Shown here one piece after another: positions 15,332-24,779 of a DNA stretch of 64,000 nucleotides; position 1 is the stretch's first letter, and the number at the start of each line of letters is the position of its first letter. The notes below the pieces were generated by a model, which was not told where the DNA came from, did no database searches, and worked only from the letters and a program-made list of their open reading frames with translations. Source of the stretch: Neorhizobium lilium (lineage in GTDB: Bacteria > Pseudomonadota > Alphaproteobacteria > Rhizobiales > Rhizobiaceae); NCBI RefSeq assembly GCF_004053875.1, contig NZ_SBIP01000002.1, forward strand, positions 1,054,001 through 1,118,000. Direction: 5' to 3'. A program made the translations under genes and the position numbers.

Positions 15332-16313
15332 GCCCTTCACCGCCGAGTTCCGTTCCGCCGTCAAAAGCCAGCTGTCCAAGGCGATCGAACTTCTGGAGGA
15401 ACAACCGCAAGGCCCGCACGAGGCGGCTCACGACGCCCGCAAGAAGTTCAAGCGTGTTCGGGCGCTCTACCGGCTGATCCAGCCCGAGGCCAAGGCTTTC
15501 CGCAATCGCGAAAACACCCGTATCCGTGACATGGCCCAGACGCTGTCGGCTGTGCGCGATGCGACCGCGCTGGTGGAAACGGTCGATTATTTGACCACTG
15601 GAGCCGGGTCGCCCGAGGAGGTTGCCGCGCTGACTTTTGCGTCGCGCACGCTGTCGGACCGGCGGGACCGCATAGCCGCCGAAGAACACGACCTGCCGGC
15701 CAGGATGAAAGCCGCTGCTGCAAGCTGTCGCGAGGCGATCGACGCACTCGACGAGCTGAAGCTGGACGATGGCGGACGCAAGACCGCCCGCATGCTGGCC
15801 AAGGCCTGGAAGACGCAGCGGCTGCGGGCGTTGGCGGCTCTTGAGGAATGCCACGGGAACGCCCATGCCGAGGCATTTCACGAGTTGCGCAAGTCCGGCC
15901 AGACCTACTGGATGCACCTGGCGCTGCTCGGCGGCATCTGGCCCTCGGCCATGCGGGCAAAGCAGGAAGAGGCAAAACAACTGGTCGATCTGCTGGGGCA
16001 CGAGCACGATCTCTCTGTCCTGACGCAACTCGTCAATGAAAGCCCGGAATTGTTCGGCAGCAGCGAGACCCTGGCCCGAATTCTCGGCGCCATCATCGCC
16101 CGTCAGCAGAGCCTGAGGCAGGAGGCGCTGCCGCTGGCCGAAAAGGTGTTCGGCGACCAGGCCGACCTGGAAGGCGCTATCATCGAGCGGCTCTGGAAAG
16201 ATGCGGCGCGGCATCCAAAGGCCGAAAAGAAGCGGAAACCCTACCGCCCGCGCGAACCGCGGACGCAGGGGCACGCTGAGGCAGCCTCCGTGGCTGACTT
16301 GGCTGCCGAATAG
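15306..16313 (+). CDS. CHAD-domain protein
   Basis: A 335-residue all-helical CHAD protein (conserved histidine alpha-helical domain), which binds polyphosphate through basic and histidine residues. Typical blocks are PHEAAHDARKKFKRVRALYRLIQPEAK in two helices, FHELRKSGQTYWMHLALLG and LLGHEHDLSVL. A basic C-terminal tail (KAEKKRKPYRPREPR) follows. It overlaps the CYTH gene out of frame, with GGGAGC ahead of the ATG. It probably localises to polyphosphate granules, by analogy with characterised members. No enzyme activity is expected. Confidence 0.9.
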   Translation: MAYRLRPDRPFTAEFRSAVKSQLSKAIELLEEQPQGPHEAAHDARKKFKRVRALYRLIQPEAKAFRNRENTRIRDMAQTLSAVRDATALVETVDYLTTGAGSPEEVAALTFASRTLSDRRDRIAAEEHDLPARMKAAAASCREAIDALDELKLDDGGRKTARMLAKAWKTQRLRALAALEECHGNAHAEAFHELRKSGQTYWMHLALLGGIWPSAMRAKQEEAKQLVDLLGHEHDLSVLTQLVNESPELFGSSETLARILGAIIARQQSLRQEALPLAEKVFGDQADLEGAIIERLWKDAARHPKAEKKRKPYRPREPRTQGHAEAASVADLAAE

Positions 16314-16389
16314 GAGACGGTCAAATAAACCATGCCGTCACCGCCGCTGGTCCGTTGCGTAGAGCGCCATCCGGCTGTATTTGAGCGCG

Positions 16390-17334
16390 ATGACAGAAAA
16401 TCTGACCCAACCGAAGCCTGAAACGGCGGGCGCCTGGCTCGTGGCGGCGCTGTATCATTTCGCCCGCTTCGACCGTTACCAGTCGTTCCGCGATCCGCTG
16501 CAGGTCTTCTGCGACGAGAACGGCATCAAGGGCACGCTGCTGCTCGCCCGCGAAGGCATCAACGGAACCGTCGCCGGCTCCGACGCGGCAATCTCTGCCC
16601 TGCTTTCCCATCTGCGCGCCCAGCCCGAATTCGCCAATCTGGAGCACAAGGAAAGTCGTGCATCGAAGATGCCCTTCGTGCGCATGAAGGTGAAGCTCAA
16701 GAAGGAAATCGTCACCATGGGCGTCGAGGACATCGACCCCCGGCGCATCGTCGGCACCTATGTGGACCCGAAGGACTGGAACGCGCTGATCTCCGATCCC
16801 GAGACGATCGTGATCGACACGCGCAACGATTACGAAACCGCGATCGGCATCTTCAAGGGCGCCGTCGATCCCAAGACCAAGACCTTCCGAGAGTTTCCGG
16901 ACTGGGTCCGCAACAATCCCGGCCTGCACAACAAGCCGAAGATCGCCATGTACTGCACCGGCGGCATCCGCTGCGAAAAGGCCACGGCCTTCATGAAGGA
17001 GCATGGTTTCGAGGACGTCTATCACCTCAAGGGCGGCATTCTCAAATACCTGGAGGACGTGCCGGCCGAGCAAAGCCTGTGGGAAGGCGCCTGCTTCGTG
17101 TTCGACGAGCGCGTGTCGGTCGAGCACGGCCTGAAGGAGGGCAGCCACAAGCTCTGCCATGCCTGCCGCAGCCCGATCACGGCTGAGGAGATCACCTCTC
17201 CCCATTATGAGGAAGGCGTGTCCTGTTCGCATTGCTACGAAACGCGCACGGAAGACGACCGCGAGCGCTATCGCGAACGGCAACGCCAGATCGCGCTCGC
17301 CAAAAAGCGCGGCGACAAGCATATCGGCAGCTAG
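16390..17334 (+). CDS. trhO: tRNA uridine(34) hydroxylase TrhO (rhodanese-related)
   Basis: A 314-residue YceA/TrhO protein (UPF0176), which makes 5-hydroxyuridine at the wobble position of tRNAs with O2. It has an N-terminal acylphosphatase-like domain ([14 protein letters not shown]), then a rhodanese domain ([19 protein letters not shown]) with the active-site loop [12 protein letters not shown] (catalytic Cys near residue 189). At the C-terminus is a Cys pattern ([16 protein letters not shown]) that could bind zinc. A TTG at 16381 is in frame, but the ATG at 16390 is preferred. Monocistronic or leading into the small gene that follows. Confidence 0.92.
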   Translation: MTENLTQPKPETAGAWLVAALYHFARFDRYQSFRDPLQVFCDENGIKGTLLLAREGINGTVAGSDAAISALLSHLRAQPEFANLEHKESRASKMPFVRMKVKLKKEIVTMGVEDIDPRRIVGTYVDPKDWNALISDPETIVIDTRNDYETAIGIFKGAVDPKTKTFREFPDWVRNNPGLHNKPKIAMYCTGGIRCEKATAFMKEHGFEDVYHLKGGILKYLEDVPAEQSLWEGACFVFDERVSVEHGLKEGSHKLCHACRSPITAEEITSPHYEEGVSCSHCYETRTEDDRERYRERQRQIALAKKRGDKHIGS

Positions 17335-17362
17335 CGCTTCAGGGTTTGGAGGATTGGCAGCC

Positions 17363-17602
17363 ATGCAGAACATACCGAAGCCCGGCAGTCCCTTCTTTGC
17401 GGCCTACCAGATCGCGCTGGATTGGTGTCATGACGTGCCGCAAGGCCAGGCGCAGGATGGCTGCGTGGTCGATTCGCTTGGTACGATCAGCAACCGGCAG
17501 CAGTTTGTGGCAGATCGGATCAGCTTCCTCGAAACCGCTCTCCTGATCACGGCGCTCATTGCAATTGCACTTCTCCTAAGCCGCAGGCTTGCCCGGCGGT
17601 AA
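17363..17602 (+). CDS. Small membrane-anchored protein of unknown function
   Basis: A 79-residue protein beginning MQNIPKPGSPFFAAYQ, with GGAGG upstream of the ATG at 17363. The first 50 residues are soluble with two Cys (DWCHDV, GCVVDS). The last 30 form one membrane helix (LETALLITALIAIALLLS) and a basic tail RRLARR, so it is a tail-anchored inner-membrane protein. I do not recognise the family. Confidence 0.6.
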   Translation: MQNIPKPGSPFFAAYQIALDWCHDVPQGQAQDGCVVDSLGTISNRQQFVADRISFLETALLITALIAIALLLSRRLARR

Positions 17603-17673
17603 CACTGCCCGCGCCGTAAACCATCCGGGCAAGGTCTTGTTGCTGCCCCGCAGCATTGGTCTATCATGGCGGG

Positions 17674-18048
17674 ATGATGAAACCTCGCCCGTTGAAGATT
17701 GTAGCCTGGCTCTCGCTTCTTGCCATTGTCTTCGTTACCGTTTCGCCGATCGGCTGGCGCCCGCATGATTACTTGCCGGTAGATCTCGACCGGGCGCTTG
17801 CTTTTGCACTGATGACGCTGCTTTTCGTCATGGCCTATCCGAGGCACTTCGTACTTTGCAGCGTCCTGCTCATCTTCGGCGCCCTGGCCATCGAGGCGCT
17901 TCAGTTGCTCTCGCCGACCCGTCACGCCCATATGGACGATGCCGCGGTCAAAGCGGCGGGCGCAGCGTTCGGAGCGGTCGTGGCATGGCTCATCAACCAG
18001 GTCAGGCCCGGGCGCCCGGCACAGGTCGGCGTCAAACGCGGGGCATGA
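17674..18048 (+). CDS. VanZ-like membrane protein
   Basis: A 124-residue protein with four predicted membrane helices, matching the VanZ-like pattern: a first helix followed by the TVSPIGWRP turn, DLDRALAFALMTLLFVMAYP, the AIEALQLLSPTRHAHMDD block (E-x-x-Q-x-x-x-P-x-R-x-x-x-x-D is the family signature) and a last helix AAFGAVVAWLINQ. VanZ-like proteins are widespread and mostly uncharacterised. The role in teicoplanin resistance of the founding member should not be transferred. Start at ATGATG (17674) after GGCGGG. Confidence 0.8.
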   Translation: MMKPRPLKIVAWLSLLAIVFVTVSPIGWRPHDYLPVDLDRALAFALMTLLFVMAYPRHFVLCSVLLIFGALAIEALQLLSPTRHAHMDDAAVKAAGAAFGAVVAWLINQVRPGRPAQVGVKRGA

Positions 18049-18181
18049 GCCCTGCCCCTTTCGCCTGATCGCTGGCCGGCTTGAAAAGGGCGGACAGTAT
18101 CCTTATATACGTATGAAGCGTTCAGCCTTTTGGCGACCTGATCCTCCCGGCCCGCCCGGATGTTTGGCTTACCTCGAAATC

Positions 18182-18205
18182 GGAACGTTTCAACTCCCGC
18201 CCGTT
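18182..18205 (+). promoter_or_regulatory. Possible EcfG/RpoE2-type stress promoter upstream of small orphan gene
   Basis: GGAAC (18182-18186), 15-base spacer, CGTT (18202-18205), about 59 bp before the ATG at 18264. The spacer is one base shorter than the usual 16-17, so this is a weak candidate. Confidence 0.25.
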
Positions 18206-18263
18206 CGGCCGGAGACGCTGCGCCGTATCTTGTTTGCCGCAGCCCCATGACGAGGATGACACC

Positions 18264-18470
18264 ATGGTTCAAACCGCCCGCAGTGCCGCTGAAGATTTGT
18301 TCAAGCGTCCTGACCCAGATAAGGCCTCCGATGCAGGCAAGCTTCAGGACTTCCGCAGCGGACAGTCGCTTCGCAAGCAGGAGGCGAGACGTGATGAATT
18401 GCAGGAGCGTCTGGAAAAGCGGCGCACCGGAGCTTCTCCGTCCGCAGTTTTCTTCCGTGCTCCATCCTGA
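18264..18470 (+). CDS. Small hypothetical protein, charged and helical
   Basis: A 68-residue protein starting MVQTARSAAEDLFKRPDP, strongly charged and probably helical in the middle (RKQEARRDELQERLEKRR). It has no membrane helix, cysteine pair or recognised domain. Codon use is GC3-rich like its neighbours, which supports real coding. First of three consecutive small same-strand genes (18264, 18512, 18872). Possibly stress-induced, given the candidate promoter upstream. Confidence 0.5.
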   Translation: MVQTARSAAEDLFKRPDPDKASDAGKLQDFRSGQSLRKQEARRDELQERLEKRRTGASPSAVFFRAPS

Positions 18471-18511
18471 CCCTCATTATCCATGAGCCTGATCAAGGCG
18501 GGAGATAAATA

Positions 18512-18772
18512 ATGGCTATATTCAATTACGGTGCCGGTGCCGGCCTTTATCCGTGCAAGACCCACAGAATGCGCAGCCGTATCCGCTACCAGCGGTTCGA
18601 CTCGGCGGCAGAAGCCTTGCGCTTCGCCATTGAGGATATGCCGGCCCAGTTGCTCCGTGGATCGATCCTGGAGGTGGATGAAGCCCGCTTCGACGCCAAC
18701 CAGATCCGCAGGCTTTATGACGCAAGCGACTATCCGCTGGAGCGGAGATCCTCTCCACTTCTCGCAGATTAA
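18512..18772 (+). CDS. Small hypothetical protein
   Basis: An 86-residue protein starting MAIFNYGAGAGLYPCKTHRM, with GGGAGATAA just before the ATG (a good ribosome-binding site). The middle reads as a compact alpha/beta domain (YQRFDSAAEALRFAIEDMP, LRGSILEVDEARFDANQIRR), acidic and without membrane segments. I do not recognise the family. It is second in the run of small genes. Confidence 0.6.
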   Translation: MAIFNYGAGAGLYPCKTHRMRSRIRYQRFDSAAEALRFAIEDMPAQLLRGSILEVDEARFDANQIRRLYDASDYPLERRSSPLLAD

Positions 18773-18871
18773 AGACGTCCACCCGGGCGATGACCCAGAA
18801 CTATTTTTTCCGGCGGATGCAACTCGGCAGCCGGGCCGCCGTTTGGTCGCCGACCAAAAAAGGATCATCCC

Positions 18872-19129
18872 ATGCATGACATCAAACAATTCGCTTCCAG
18901 TTCCAATGGTGATCGCTGGTTTCTGGCCACGGCCGACGAAACCCAGGAACCCTATGTTCTTCACAAGGCGAACGAACCATCCGGCGGACACGAAACACGT
19001 ACGCCCGTCCGCGAATTCCTGAATATCAAGCCTTTCGGTCCGGAGCGCGCAGCACTGCTGGAGATCCTTGGAGTGGGCGACGACACCGAGGACGCCGCGC
19101 AGTCCAGCTATTCCTCGTCCTCGCTCTAG
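18872..19129 (+). CDS. Small hypothetical protein with serine-rich acidic tail
   Basis: An 85-residue soluble protein starting MHDIKQFASSSNGDRWFLA. It contains a beta-type core (PYVLHKANEPSGGHETRTPVREFLNI), a helix (PERAALLEIL) and an acidic-serine tail (GDDTEDAAQSSYSSSSL). GGATCATCCC precedes the ATG. No family recognised. Its GC3 bias agrees with coding. Downstream 19130-19349 contains nothing I can identify. Confidence 0.6.
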   Translation: MHDIKQFASSSNGDRWFLATADETQEPYVLHKANEPSGGHETRTPVREFLNIKPFGPERAALLEILGVGDDTEDAAQSSYSSSSL

Positions 19130-19349
19130 GCCAATCGGCATTCGGCGTTGGAGCGTGTGTGCCGATTTTGGCGCACAAGCGTGTGTCGCTGGTTATTTGG
19201 ATATTCCACCTAAAGACGTGGATGTTTCATCTAAAGTCCATGATGCGACTATCGCCTCGGCTGGCTACTCTTGAGTTTCCACGGTTTCAACCCATATCCG
19301 CTCGCAAAGTTGACAATAGCGCGAACCGCAGACCATCAGGAGGATGGAC

Positions 19350-19814
19350 GTGCCTATGGAAAGCAATGGACCGAAAGAAGCGGTTTCCACGCGATTGCAG
19401 CGCATCGAGGATGACCTTGAGCGCCTGTATTCATTGGAGCAGACGCCTGCTATAGCGGCTGCCATAGCCGCGCTGGTTTCCGAGGCCGAGGATCTCCGCC
19501 GCTCGATCGTACAGATCGACGACAAGATCATGCGCGAGAAGATCAAACTGGCGAGAGCATTGCGCTACAGGAGCATGCGGCTTGGCGACATCGCCGAAAA
19601 GGTCGGGTTGAGCAAGACGTCCGTACAACGCGTCTGCCGCGATATCCCGGTCGATAGACGCGCATCGCCTCGGCTCGTGCCTCCGATATGGCTGGACAAG
19701 GCCAAGTCCATGGAAGCCGAGGGCAAGACGCGCCGTGTCATCGCTTTGGAACTCGGCATCCCCATGGCGAACTTCTACAGAGCCTATAACAGATTTACCG
19801 GACACCGCGGATAG
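19350..19814 (+). CDS. Putative DNA-binding protein with two helix-turn-helix segments
   Basis: About 154 residues of unknown family. An N-terminal helical part (RLQRIEDDLERLYSLEQTP) leads into a predicted coiled coil (EAEDLRRSIVQIDDKIMREKIKLARAL). A clear HTH follows (MRLGDIAEKVGLSKTSVQRV), then a second HTH-like segment near the end (EGKTRRVIALELGIPMANFYRAY), resembling the resolvase/HTH_7 type. The first possible ATG (19344) sits inside the AGGAGG Shine-Dalgarno. GTG at 19350 (5-nt spacing) or ATG at 19356 are therefore better starts. It is probably a regulator that dimerises through the coiled coil. The target is unknown. Confidence 0.55.
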   Translation: MPMESNGPKEAVSTRLQRIEDDLERLYSLEQTPAIAAAIAALVSEAEDLRRSIVQIDDKIMREKIKLARALRYRSMRLGDIAEKVGLSKTSVQRVCRDIPVDRRASPRLVPPIWLDKAKSMEAEGKTRRVIALELGIPMANFYRAYNRFTGHRG

Positions 19815-19861
19815 AGCGCCTTATTCGAGGTTCGCGCGACAATCTGCGGCCCCTTGCCGAA

Positions 19862-22054
19862 CTACGCGGCGCCATCCATACGGCGGTTGCCACGGTAGAT
19901 CGTATCGATGTCTTCCGCCGACATCGGCTTGCCGAAGAAATAGCCCTGCAGCTCGTCGCACCCGGTCAGCTTCAGTTGGATCGCCTGCTGGCGCGTTTCC
20001 ACACCTTCGGCCGTCACCGGAATATCCAGTGAGCGCGCCAAAGCGACCGTCGCCTGCAGCAGATCGACGGCGCGTCCGCCATCGTCCAGCGCAATCACCA
20101 GCGACTTGTCGATCTTCATCCGATCGAAGCCGAACTGCCGCAGATAGCCGACGCTGGAGAAACCTGCACCGAAATCGTCGAGCGCGATCTGGACGCCCAG
20201 CTGCCGGAGCGTCGTCAACGCCATGCGCGCCCGCTCCGGGTTTTGAATGAAATAGCCCTCGGTCATCTCAAGCGTGATGCGAGCCGGATCCGTACCCGTT
20301 TCGCGGAACACAGAACACACATGTCTGGCGAAGGCGGGATCGCGGAACTGGCCGGGCGAAATATTGACGGCCAGCTTCAGGCCCGGCCATCGCCGCAGCG
20401 TCTCGCAGGCATGGTGCAGCACGAAAAGGCCGAGCTGGTCGATGAGGCCTGTCGATTCCGCGATTGGGATGAAGACTTCCGGCGGCACCGGACCATGGTC
20501 CTTGCGGTTCCAGCGGGCCAAAGCCTCGACCCCGATCAGCAGCCAGCCTTCGGCATCGACAACCGGCTGATAAACCACATGCAGTTCCCCCCGCTCGATC
20601 GCAATCCGCAGATCGATCTCCAGCTTGTTGCGTTCTTCGCGCTCCGCATCCATTTCCGGCCGGTAGTGATCGGCACGGCCTCGCCCGGTTTCCTTGGCGC
20701 GGTACATGGCCATGTCAGCCCGCCGGACCAGTTCCTCTCCGGCCACCCGGCCACGCGGGGAGATGGCAATCCCGATGCTGGTGCCGATGGTCGCCACCCG
20801 CTCGCCGATCACGAAGGGCTCTTCGAAGAAGCCAAGGATTCGGTCCGACAGCGTATCGGCTGCCACAAGTGCCTCGAAGGTCAGCAGCGCCACGGCAAAC
20901 TCGTCGCCACCCACGCGCGCCAGCACCGCATCGGGACCGACCAGCGACTTCAAGCCCGCTGCAACGCCGCGGATCAGCTGGTCGCCGGTGCCATGCCCAT
21001 AAGCGTCGTTGACTTCCTTGAAGCCATCGAGGTCGAGATAGAGAAGCAGGACATGCAGTTCTCGCCGATGGCCCTCCTCCACCAGTTCGTCCAAAGCGGC
21101 AAAGAAGCCGGCGCGGTTGAGGAGACCGCTCAACCTGTCGCGCATGGCAAGCTGGCGGGCCGCCGCCTCGTCCGCCTTGACCCGCTTCAGCGTGTTCGAG
21201 CCGCTGACGAGAAGCAGCAGAAAGAACAGCCCCACCATGACCAGCGCGTAATAGACGAGCGGGCGCACCTGGTGATAGCTGAGATCTCCCGGCAGGCGCG
21301 ACTGCCAGCCAAGCCTCGCCAGCAATTGCCCATGGGCGTTGCGTATATCCACCGTGTTCGGCGATGGCTGATCAGACGCCGTAAAACGCAGTCCCTCCAC
21401 CACATAGGTTTCCGCCAAGCCGGTCACCTTCTTGTCATCCAGGTGACGTGCGAAAACCAAAAAACGGCGCTGGTCGCGCAGCTTGTCCAATTCGCCTGAT
21501 TTCTTTCGGATAAGGGCCGCGCCTATGGCCGCCACGCCCTTGCCCGTTCGAATGAAACCCGTCGCCTCCGGCACGGCGTCCGGCCCTGCAGAGGCGGCCT
21601 TGTCGAACAAAGTCCAGAGCGAACCGTCGAAATAGTCTTGCGGGCTCCATCCGACAGGTTGCCCGTCCTGATAGACCATCAGCACATTGTGATGAATATC
21701 CATGACGACTGCGATATCGAAGAGATCGCTATTGGCGGTCATGTCGCCGTAATTGCTCTTCACCCATTCCTGGCCATCGGAGGCATAAACGAACTGCGCT
21801 GCATCGTCCCAGGCCGCATAGTCGTTCAGCGTCGCATGAAGCTGGCTCTCGAAGGTGCGCAGAGCGCCGGCCGTGGTCTGCCGCGAACGGTCGTCGTCCA
21901 GCCGGTTCGAGTAATCGGCAATGCGGCTGATGGCGGTGAGAATGAAGATGGTGACGAGAACGACGACCAGCGCGAAGGCAGCCAGCATCGCCATACCGGT
22001 CAACCGCCGACCGACCTCAAGGCGATGGCGTAAACGTGGCGGTGAAAGTCGCAT
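19862..22054 (-). CDS. Membrane GGDEF-EAL protein with CHASE4-like sensor
   Basis: A 730-residue bifunctional cyclic-di-GMP enzyme. A TM helix (about 20-42) and a second (about 268-290, LVYYALVMVGLFFLLLLV) flank a periplasmic sensor with the CHASE4-like FESQLHATLNDYAAWDDAAQFVY segment. A GGDEF domain follows with an intact RVGGDEF site (near residue 380), then an EAL domain with GVEALARW (near 508), TLEMTEGYF, DDFGAGFSS and TAEGVET, all catalytic acidic residues present. Both synthesis and hydrolysis of c-di-GMP are therefore possible. Single-gene unit next to the methionine importer, with which it has no obvious link. Confidence 0.94.
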   Translation of the reverse strand: MRLSPPRLRHRLEVGRRLTGMAMLAAFALVVVLVTIFILTAISRIADYSNRLDDDRSRQTTAGALRTFESQLHATLNDYAAWDDAAQFVYASDGQEWVKSNYGDMTANSDLFDIAVVMDIHHNVLMVYQDGQPVGWSPQDYFDGSLWTLFDKAASAGPDAVPEATGFIRTGKGVAAIGAALIRKKSGELDKLRDQRRFLVFARHLDDKKVTGLAETYVVEGLRFTASDQPSPNTVDIRNAHGQLLARLGWQSRLPGDLSYHQVRPLVYYALVMVGLFFLLLLVSGSNTLKRVKADEAAARQLAMRDRLSGLLNRAGFFAALDELVEEGHRRELHVLLLYLDLDGFKEVNDAYGHGTGDQLIRGVAAGLKSLVGPDAVLARVGGDEFAVALLTFEALVAADTLSDRILGFFEEPFVIGERVATIGTSIGIAISPRGRVAGEELVRRADMAMYRAKETGRGRADHYRPEMDAEREERNKLEIDLRIAIERGELHVVYQPVVDAEGWLLIGVEALARWNRKDHGPVPPEVFIPIAESTGLIDQLGLFVLHHACETLRRWPGLKLAVNISPGQFRDPAFARHVCSVFRETGTDPARITLEMTEGYFIQNPERARMALTTLRQLGVQIALDDFGAGFSSVGYLRQFGFDRMKIDKSLVIALDDGGRAVDLLQATVALARSLDIPVTAEGVETRQQAIQLKLTGCDELQGYFFGKPMSAEDIDTIYRGNRRMDGAA

Positions 22055-22107
22055 TCTCTTCCTCGCAGGACCGCCACATCTTTCGCGAGTATGTGTTCAA
22101 ATACCGT

Positions 22108-22147
22108 TAAAACCGCTGGGCCAAACCTCGAAGAGACTGGCCCAGCA
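22108..22147 (-). terminator. Rho-independent terminator of metNIQ
   Basis: On the minus strand, GCTGGGCCA pairs with TTGGCCCAGC around a ~14-base loop and is followed by GGTTTT. It lies 14 bp after the metQ stop, at the end of the methionine transporter operon. Confidence 0.7.
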
Positions 22148-22160
22148 AGGATTTCGAGGT

Positions 22161-22937
22161 TTACCAGGACGGAATCAGGGCGCCTTTGAACTGCGTGTTG
22201 ATGAAGTTCCGGATGCTGTCGTCATGGTAGGATTCGACCAGCGTCTTGACCCAGGGCGCATCCTTGTCGGCGCGACGCACGGCGATGACGTTGGCATAGG
22301 GCGACTTTTCGCCTTCGATCGCGATCGCGTCCTTCTTCGGATGCAGGCCGGCTTCCATGGCGTAATTGGTGTTGATGACGGCGGCGTCCACGTCGTCCAG
22401 CGAACGCGGCAGCTGGGCCGCGTCCAGTTCGGAGAACTGGATGTTCTTCGGGTTCTCGGTGACGTCGTTCGGAGTAACCTTCAGCCCCTTGGCGGGATCG
22501 ACCTTGATCAGGCCTTTGCTGGCGAGCACCAGAAGCGCGCGACCGCCATTGGTCGGGTCGTTCGGGATCGCGATATGGGCGCCGCTTTTCAGCTCGTCCA
22601 GGCTCTTCACCTTCTTGGAATAGACGCCCATCGGGGTGGTGATGGTGGTTCCGACGCTGACGAGGTCGAATTTGCGATCCGCGACCTGGTTGTCCAGATA
22701 GGGCTGGTGCTGGAAGGAGTTGGCGTTGAGATCGCCATCGGCAAGCGCCTGATTGGGCACGACATAGTCGGAGAACTCAAGGATATCGATCTCGAGGCCC
22801 TTCTTGGCGGCGATCTCCTTTACCTTTTCCATGATCTGCGCGTGCTCGCCAGGCGTGACGCCGACCTTGATGGTTTCGGCAAACGCCGAACTGGCTGCAA
22901 GGGCTGCGATTGCCGCTGCGAGAATGAATTTCTTCAT
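22161..22937 (-). CDS. metQ: MetQ/NlpA-family methionine-binding protein
   Basis: A 258-residue periplasmic binding protein of the D/L-methionine ABC importer. The signal peptide is residues 1-20 (MKKFILAAAIAALAASSAFA); there is no lipobox Cys, so it is soluble periplasmic rather than a lipoprotein. Family motifs include IKVGVTPGEHAQIMEKV, ALADGDLNANSFQHQPYLD, GAHIAIPNDPTNGGRALL and DAAVINTNYAMEAGL. AAAGGAGACACCC precedes the ATG. Third gene of metN-metI-metQ and followed by a terminator. Confidence 0.95.
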   Translation of the reverse strand: MKKFILAAAIAALAASSAFAETIKVGVTPGEHAQIMEKVKEIAAKKGLEIDILEFSDYVVPNQALADGDLNANSFQHQPYLDNQVADRKFDLVSVGTTITTPMGVYSKKVKSLDELKSGAHIAIPNDPTNGGRALLVLASKGLIKVDPAKGLKVTPNDVTENPKNIQFSELDAAQLPRSLDDVDAAVINTNYAMEAGLHPKKDAIAIEGEKSPYANVIAVRRADKDAPWVKTLVESYHDDSIRNFINTQFKGALIPSW

Positions 22938-22993
22938 GGGTGTCTCCTTTGGTTTGTTATAAGGCCAGTCTTCGGAGGCTGGTTTGGGTAATG

Positions 22994-23662
22994 TCAGGTC
23001 TTGCGGTTACGCTTGTCGAACCGCCGCGCCAGAACGTCGCCGGCGCTCTGCACCGCCTGGACGAGCACGATCAGCACCACGACCACGGTCAGCATCACGT
23101 CCGGCATGAAGCGCTGGTAGCCGTAGCGGATGCCGAGATCGCCGAGGCCGCCGCCGCCGACTGCGCCGACCATGGCGGAAAAGCCGATGAGGCTGACCAG
23201 CGTCATGGTGAGACCCAGCACGAGACTGGGGCGCGCTTCCGGCAGAAGCACTTTCCAGACGATCTGGAAGGGCGTGGCGCCCATGGCCCGCGCCGCCTCG
23301 ATCAACCCCTTGTCGATCTCCCGGATTGCGGATTCCACCAGCCGCGCGAAGAAGGGAATGGTGGCGATGGTCAGTGGCACGATCGCCGCATAGGTGCCGA
23401 TAGAAGTGCCGGTGACGAAGCGGGTAAAGGGAATAATTGCGACGACCAGAATGATGAACGGCGTGGAACGCGCCGCATTCACGACAAGGCCGATGATGCG
23501 ATTGGCCATGGGCGCCGGGAAAAGCTCGCCCCTGCCGCTGGTGGCCAAAAAGACGCCGATCGGCAGGCCGATCAGCGAGCCGAGAATGCCGGCGATGCCC
23601 ACCATCTGCAGGGTCTGGCCCATGGCCTTCCAGAGAAGGTTGAAGAGCATATCAGGCGACAT
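22994..23662 (-). CDS. metI: Methionine ABC transporter permease MetI
   Basis: A 222-residue permease with five to six membrane helices. The coupling-helix (EAA) segment is [34 protein letters not shown], split over the conserved E-A-A-x3-G. It also carries [26 protein letters not shown] eight bases ahead of the ATG at 23662 fixes the start and makes the gene overlap metN by 11 nt. The family also transports methionine derivatives; methionine is the default. Confidence 0.94.
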   Translation of the reverse strand: MSPDMLFNLLWKAMGQTLQMVGIAGILGSLIGLPIGVFLATSGRGELFPAPMANRIIGLVVNAARSTPFIILVVAIIPFTRFVTGTSIGTYAAIVPLTIATIPFFARLVESAIREIDKGLIEAARAMGATPFQIVWKVLLPEARPSLVLGLTMTLVSLIGFSAMVGAVGGGGLGDLGIRYGYQRFMPDVMLTVVVVLIVLVQAVQSAGDVLARRFDKRNRKT

Positions 23663-24779
23663 AGCCAAGCACCTCCGTGGTCAGGCCGGTTTCCGCATAG
23701 AAGCGGGCGGCGCGTTCCAGCACCGCCGGATCCGAGGCATAGGAGACGACAAGCGAACCGAAGGGCTCGCCGGCGATCTCATCGATCGTTCCGGCCATGA
23801 TGTTGACGCCGGGGCCTATTTCGCTCACCAGCCGGGCAGTGAGCGGCTGGAAGGCGGTCTCGCCGAAGAAGATCAGCCGCACCATGACGCGGCCGCCCGC
23901 AAGTGGCTGGGGCTGAAGACCCGAGCGCACCCATTCCGGCAGTTTCACGCCGAGCGACGAGGACAGAAGCGCTCGCGTCGTCTCGTGCCTGGGCATGGTG
24001 AAGATATCGAAGGTGCGGCCAGCCTCCACGATCCTGCCCCTGTCGATCACAGCGACATCGGTGGCAATCGTCTTCACCACCTCCATCTCATGGGTGATCA
24101 GAAGCACGGTGAGGCCAAGTTCGGCATTGATCCGCTTCAACAGCTCCAGGATCGAATGGGTGGTTTCCGGATCGAGTGCGGAGGTCGCCTCGTCGGACAG
24201 CAGCAGCTTCGGCGACGTGGCCAGCGCCCTTGCAATGCCGACCCGCTGCTTCTGCCCGCCCGAAAGTTCCGAAGGATAGCTGTTCGCCTTGTCGCCAAGC
24301 CCGACCAGATCGAGCAGCGGCGCTACCTTTTCCCGGATCGCCCGCGCGTCGAGGCCTGCGATCTCCAGCGGCAGCGCCACATTGTCGAAAGCGGTGCGAG
24401 ACGAGAGAAGGTTGAAGTGCTGAAAGATCATGCCGACCCGGCGGCGCAGGTCGCGCAAGGCCGTTTCCGACAGGCCGCCCACTTCGACGCCATCGACAAG
24501 CACCCGGCCCGAGCTTACCCGTTCGAGGCCGTTCACAAGCCGGATCAGCGTCGATTTGCCCGCACCGGAGCGTCCGATAATGCCGGTAATGGCACCACGC
24601 GGGACGGAGAAATCAATTCCATCCAGGGCGGTGAAGCCGGGCTGGCCGCCACTGCCGCCGAACCGCTTGGTAACGGCTTCGAAGGCCACCATGGGCGCAT
24701 GTTCCGCAATCGAAGGCGATGCGGCAGACCCGGATGGAGGGACTTGCTCTGGAAGAGATGTCGGGTTTGTCGATGTCAT
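23652..24779 (-). CDS. metN: Methionine ABC transporter ATP-binding protein MetN
   Basis: A 375-residue ATPase. Walker A is GRSGAGKST, signature LSGGQKQR, Walker [13 protein letters not shown], switch His in LITHEMEV. The C-terminal NIL domain ([20 protein letters not shown] onward, ~100 residues) is the methionine-sensing domain that produces trans-inhibition in MetN. A 29-residue Ser/Pro-rich N-terminal extension precedes [12 protein letters not shown]. The start at MTSTNPTS (24779) is chosen, though an upstream ATG at 24827 is in frame. First gene of the operon. No SAM riboswitch is recognisable in the 240 bp upstream. Confidence 0.93.
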   Translation of the reverse strand: MTSTNPTSLPEQVPPSGSAASPSIAEHAPMVAFEAVTKRFGGSGGQPGFTALDGIDFSVPRGAITGIIGRSGAGKSTLIRLVNGLERVSSGRVLVDGVEVGGLSETALRDLRRRVGMIFQHFNLLSSRTAFDNVALPLEIAGLDARAIREKVAPLLDLVGLGDKANSYPSELSGGQKQRVGIARALATSPKLLLSDEATSALDPETTHSILELLKRINAELGLTVLLITHEMEVVKTIATDVAVIDRGRIVEAGRTFDIFTMPRHETTRALLSSSLGVKLPEWVRSGLQPQPLAGGRVMVRLIFFGETAFQPLTARLVSEIGPGVNIMAGTIDEIAGEPFGSLVVSYASDPAVLERAARFYAETGLTTEVLGYVA

